DNA from: DASZTV01 sp035550655
Lineage (GTDB): Bacteria > Actinomycetota > Actinomycetes > JAFAQI01
Assembly: GCA_035550655.1 (NCBI GenBank)
Contig: DASZOU010000004.1
Coordinates: 124,001 to 188,000 of the forward strand
Reading direction: 5' to 3'
Length of the DNA: 64,000 nucleotides
Positions 62,003 through 64,000 of the stretch are shown here, piece by piece. The notes under the pieces are model-generated. The model saw only the letters and a program-made list of their open reading frames with translations. It made no database searches and had not been told where the DNA came from. The translations under genes were made by a program, and so were the position numbers. Every line of letters begins with the position of its first letter. Within the stretch, counting starts at the first letter, position 1.

Positions 62003-62932
62003 GTGCCGATCCCCGACGAGTTCTTCAGCCTCGCCGAGAGCGTCAACAACTGGGGTCGCTGGGGTAGCGACGACGAACGCGGCACACTCAACCTGATCAG
62101 CTCCGCCGCCGTGCAGGCGGCCGCCGCCGGGGTCCGTGACGGCAGGCGGCTGTCCCTCGCTATCCCGATGTCCGCGGACGGCCCGCAGCTCGGCTTCGTG
62201 CCCGGGCGGACGAACCCCACGCGTCAGACGATCGCGCACTTCGAGCTGTACGGCGAGGACGACCGCGGCGTGCGCTTCAACGACGACGCCGTCACGATGG
62301 GCGTGCAGGCCGCGACCCACTGGGACGCGCTCGGCCACGCCAGCTACAACGGCCGGCTCTACAACGGCTTTCCGGTCTCGTCGATCGACAGCGAGGCGGG
62401 AGCGACGCGGCTGGGCATCGACAAGCTCGGGCCGATCGTCGGTCGTGGCGTGCTTCTCGACATCCCGAGAGCGCTCGGGATCGGCCGGCTCGACGGCGGT
62501 CACGCGCTGACCCCGACCGACCTTGAAGCGGCCGAGGAATCCGGAAAGGTCACGGTGGGCGCGGGCGACATCGTGTTGATCCGGACGGGCCAGATTCAGC
62601 ACCTGCACGCGGGCGACAAGATGGCGTACTGCATCTCGACCGCCGGCCCGTCGATGCAGACCGCGCGCTGGTTCTTCGAGCGCGACGTCGCCGCGGTCGC
62701 GACCGACAACCTGTCCTTCGAGGTGTTTCCCGGTGAGGACGATCGCGTGATGCTCCCGGTGCACATGCTTCACCTCGTCGAGATGGGGATGCCGCAAGGC
62801 CAGAACTTCGATCTCGAGGAGCTTGCGGCGGACTGCGCCGACGACGGCCGCTACAGCTTTCTGCTCAGCGCGACACCCGAACCCCTCGTCGGCGCAACAG
62901 GCGGACCGGTCACGCCGATCGCCATCAAGTAG
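62003..62932 (+). CDS. cyclase/kynurenine formamidase-family hydrolase
   Basis: 309 residues from GTG, 6 nt after TAGCCT (61991-61996), a -10-like box that overlaps the stop codon of the preceding gene. The metal site is VQAATHWDALGHASYNG (His106, Asp108, His112), as in the cyclase family. Formamidase, lactonase and isatin hydrolase activities occur in the family. Independent transcription is likely despite the 9-nt gap. Confidence 0.78.
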   Translation: MPIPDEFFSLAESVNNWGRWGSDDERGTLNLISSAAVQAAAAGVRDGRRLSLAIPMSADGPQLGFVPGRTNPTRQTIAHFELYGEDDRGVRFNDDAVTMGVQAATHWDALGHASYNGRLYNGFPVSSIDSEAGATRLGIDKLGPIVGRGVLLDIPRALGIGRLDGGHALTPTDLEAAEESGKVTVGAGDIVLIRTGQIQHLHAGDKMAYCISTAGPSMQTARWFFERDVAAVATDNLSFEVFPGEDDRVMLPVHMLHLVEMGMPQGQNFDLEELAADCADDGRYSFLLSATPEPLVGATGGPVTPIAIK

Positions 62933-63016
62933 CCGAGCCGTCCGGCTACGGGACAGCAGACGCCCGAGGACCTTTGCCCCTGCCCGACCGGATTGCCGCG
63001 GATTACCGTCGAAGCA

Positions 63017-64000
63017 GTGAACCAGTCGCCGCCGGCGGCGTCGCACGGGTCGCTACCGGAGCCTGACGCGCGTGAGTCGCTGCGGCACCTGTTGCGAGAT
63101 TTGCGCTCGACGGAGCACGGACTGTCAGGCTCCGAGGCCCGACGGCGGCTTGACGCTTACGGGCCCAACGTCCTTCCCGTGTTGCGACGTCGCTCCTGGC
63201 CACGCGACGTGCTGGATCAGTTGACGCACCCGCTCGCGCTGCTGTTATGGGGAGCCGCGGGACTCTCGGCCGGTAGCGGTTCCACCGTCGTCGCCCTGGC
63301 AATCGTCGGCGTGATCCTGCTCAACGCGGGCTTCGCCTTCATCCAGGAACAGCAGGCCGAGCGCTCTGTGGAAGCGTTGAGTGCGTATCTGCCCGCCCAC
63401 TCGCGAGTGCGCCGCGACGGCGTCGTCCAGTCGGTCCCCGCCACGGAGCTGGTTCCGGGCGACGTCATCGAGATCCTCGAGGGTGACCGGATCGCCGCGG
63501 ATGCCCGGTTGATCGACGGGGCAGTTCAGATCGATGCGTCAGCGCTCACCGGCGAGTCGACGCCGGTCGACCGGTCCGCCGACAGCCACTCGAATCGAGC
63601 CGCGAGACATCCACTGCTCGAGGCGCCCTACTTGGTCTTCAGCGGCACCTCATGCACCTCCGGGGCGGCCGTCGCGGTCGTTCACGCGACCGGACGCCGC
63701 ACCGAACTCGGCCGAATCGCCGCGCTGAGCCAGCGCGTCACACGCGAGACCAGTCCGCTGGAACGGCAGGTCCGCCGCGTCGCTTGGATCATCGCCGCGG
63801 TGGCGATCGTCGTCGGACTCGCGTTTCTGCCGCTCGGAACGTTGGCCGGGCTTCCCCTGCACGACTCGTTCGTCTTCGCGATCGGGCTGCTGGTCGCCAA
63901 CGTTCCGGAAGGGCTGCTTCCGACCATCACCCTTGCCCTCGCCGTCGGCGTACGCGAGCTGGCACACCGGGGTGCCGTCATGAAGCGGCTGAGTGCGGTC
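63017..64000 (+). CDS. P-type cation ATPase, 3' truncated
   Basis: 328 residues from GTG 63017, 7 nt after TACCGT, open to the window edge. The N-terminal cation ATPase domain (STEHGLSGSEARRRLDAYGP), two membrane helix pairs, the actuator motif TGES (178-181) in DASALTGES, and PEGL (297-300) in VANVPEGLLPTITLALAVGV are present. The window ends just before the DKTG phosphorylation site. PEGL points to a P2-type (Ca, Na/K or Mg-like) pump. No sterol link is visible. Confidence 0.85.
   Translation, partial: MNQSPPAASHGSLPEPDARESLRHLLRDLRSTEHGLSGSEARRRLDAYGPNVLPVLRRRSWPRDVLDQLTHPLALLLWGAAGLSAGSGSTVVALAIVGVILLNAGFAFIQEQQAERSVEALSAYLPAHSRVRRDGVVQSVPATELVPGDVIEILEGDRIAADARLIDGAVQIDASALTGESTPVDRSADSHSNRAARHPLLEAPYLVFSGTSCTSGAAVAVVHATGRRTELGRIAALSQRVTRETSPLERQVRRVAWIIAAVAIVVGLAFLPLGTLAGLPLHDSFVFAIGLLVANVPEGLLPTITLALAVGVRELAHRGAVMKRLSAV

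Noticed and set aside
1..64000. KstR2-type sites (AnCAAGnnCTTGnT), tRNA genes and transposases
   Set aside because: None was seen by eye on either strand; ring-degradation genes under KstR2 are also absent from the window.

Overview
The window is high-GC, gene-dense DNA with many GTG and TTG starts, four-base stop/start overlaps and several F420-type enzymes (three luciferase-like oxidoreductases, a Ddn-like protein, a PPOX protein). This points to an actinomycete. It holds much of a sterol (cholesterol-type) side-chain degradation gene set, recognisable by resemblance to the KstR regulon of mycobacteria and rhodococci. The genus cannot be fixed from the sequence. No tRNA, rRNA, CRISPR array or insertion sequence was seen.

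Layout. 1-2144: end of a MaoC/ChsH-type hydratase pair and an acyl-CoA dehydrogenase. 2183-4807: an orphan zinc-ribbon protein, a gene-poor stretch and a secreted beta-propeller protein. 5067-9323: a FadE34-like fused dehydrogenase, an LLM oxidoreductase and a serine hydrolase as one operon. 9458-16041: two alpha/beta hydrolases, a wax ester synthase/DGAT, a YHYH lipoprotein and a PLP decarboxylase. 16067-25642: a ten-gene leftward operon cyp125, two DUF35 genes, ltp4, ltp3, SDR, fadE26, fadE27, fadD19, kstR. 25861-28515: the divergent fadA5, echA19, thioesterase operon. 28525-34012: small hypothetical, methyltransferase, pentapeptide protein, two tandem XRE regulators and a large secreted FN3 protein. 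34095-37638: LLM, aldo/keto reductase, fadD17. 37702-41659: fdxD-led leftward operon with a zinc alcohol dehydrogenase. 41737-45234: ECH, DECR-like SDR, acetoacetate decarboxylase-like protein and a PHP protein. 45394-54628: two amidohydrolases, secreted esterase, cupin, second P450, Ddn-like protein and nitronate monooxygenase. 54636-62932: PPOX protein, a complete branched-chain-type ABC importer with two attached envelope proteins, and a cyclase. 63017-end: start of a P-type ATPase.

How they fit together. P450 and ferredoxin would oxidise the side-chain terminus, FadD19/FadD17 would make CoA esters, FadE26/27 and FadE34 would dehydrogenate, ChsH/EchA19 would hydrate, SDRs would oxidise, and FadA5 or the Ltp3/Ltp4/DUF35 aldolase set would cleave. 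Four sites matching or closely matching the KstR operator lie at three control regions. A second, unassigned dyad (CTGAC-N5-GTCAG) lies at four control regions, one of them shared with KstR sites between cyp125 and fadA5. About ten genes have a TAnnnT box 6-7 nt before the start codon, as expected for leaderless transcripts. Two 69-nt inverted-repeat elements and one unrelated palindrome sit at gene 3' ends.
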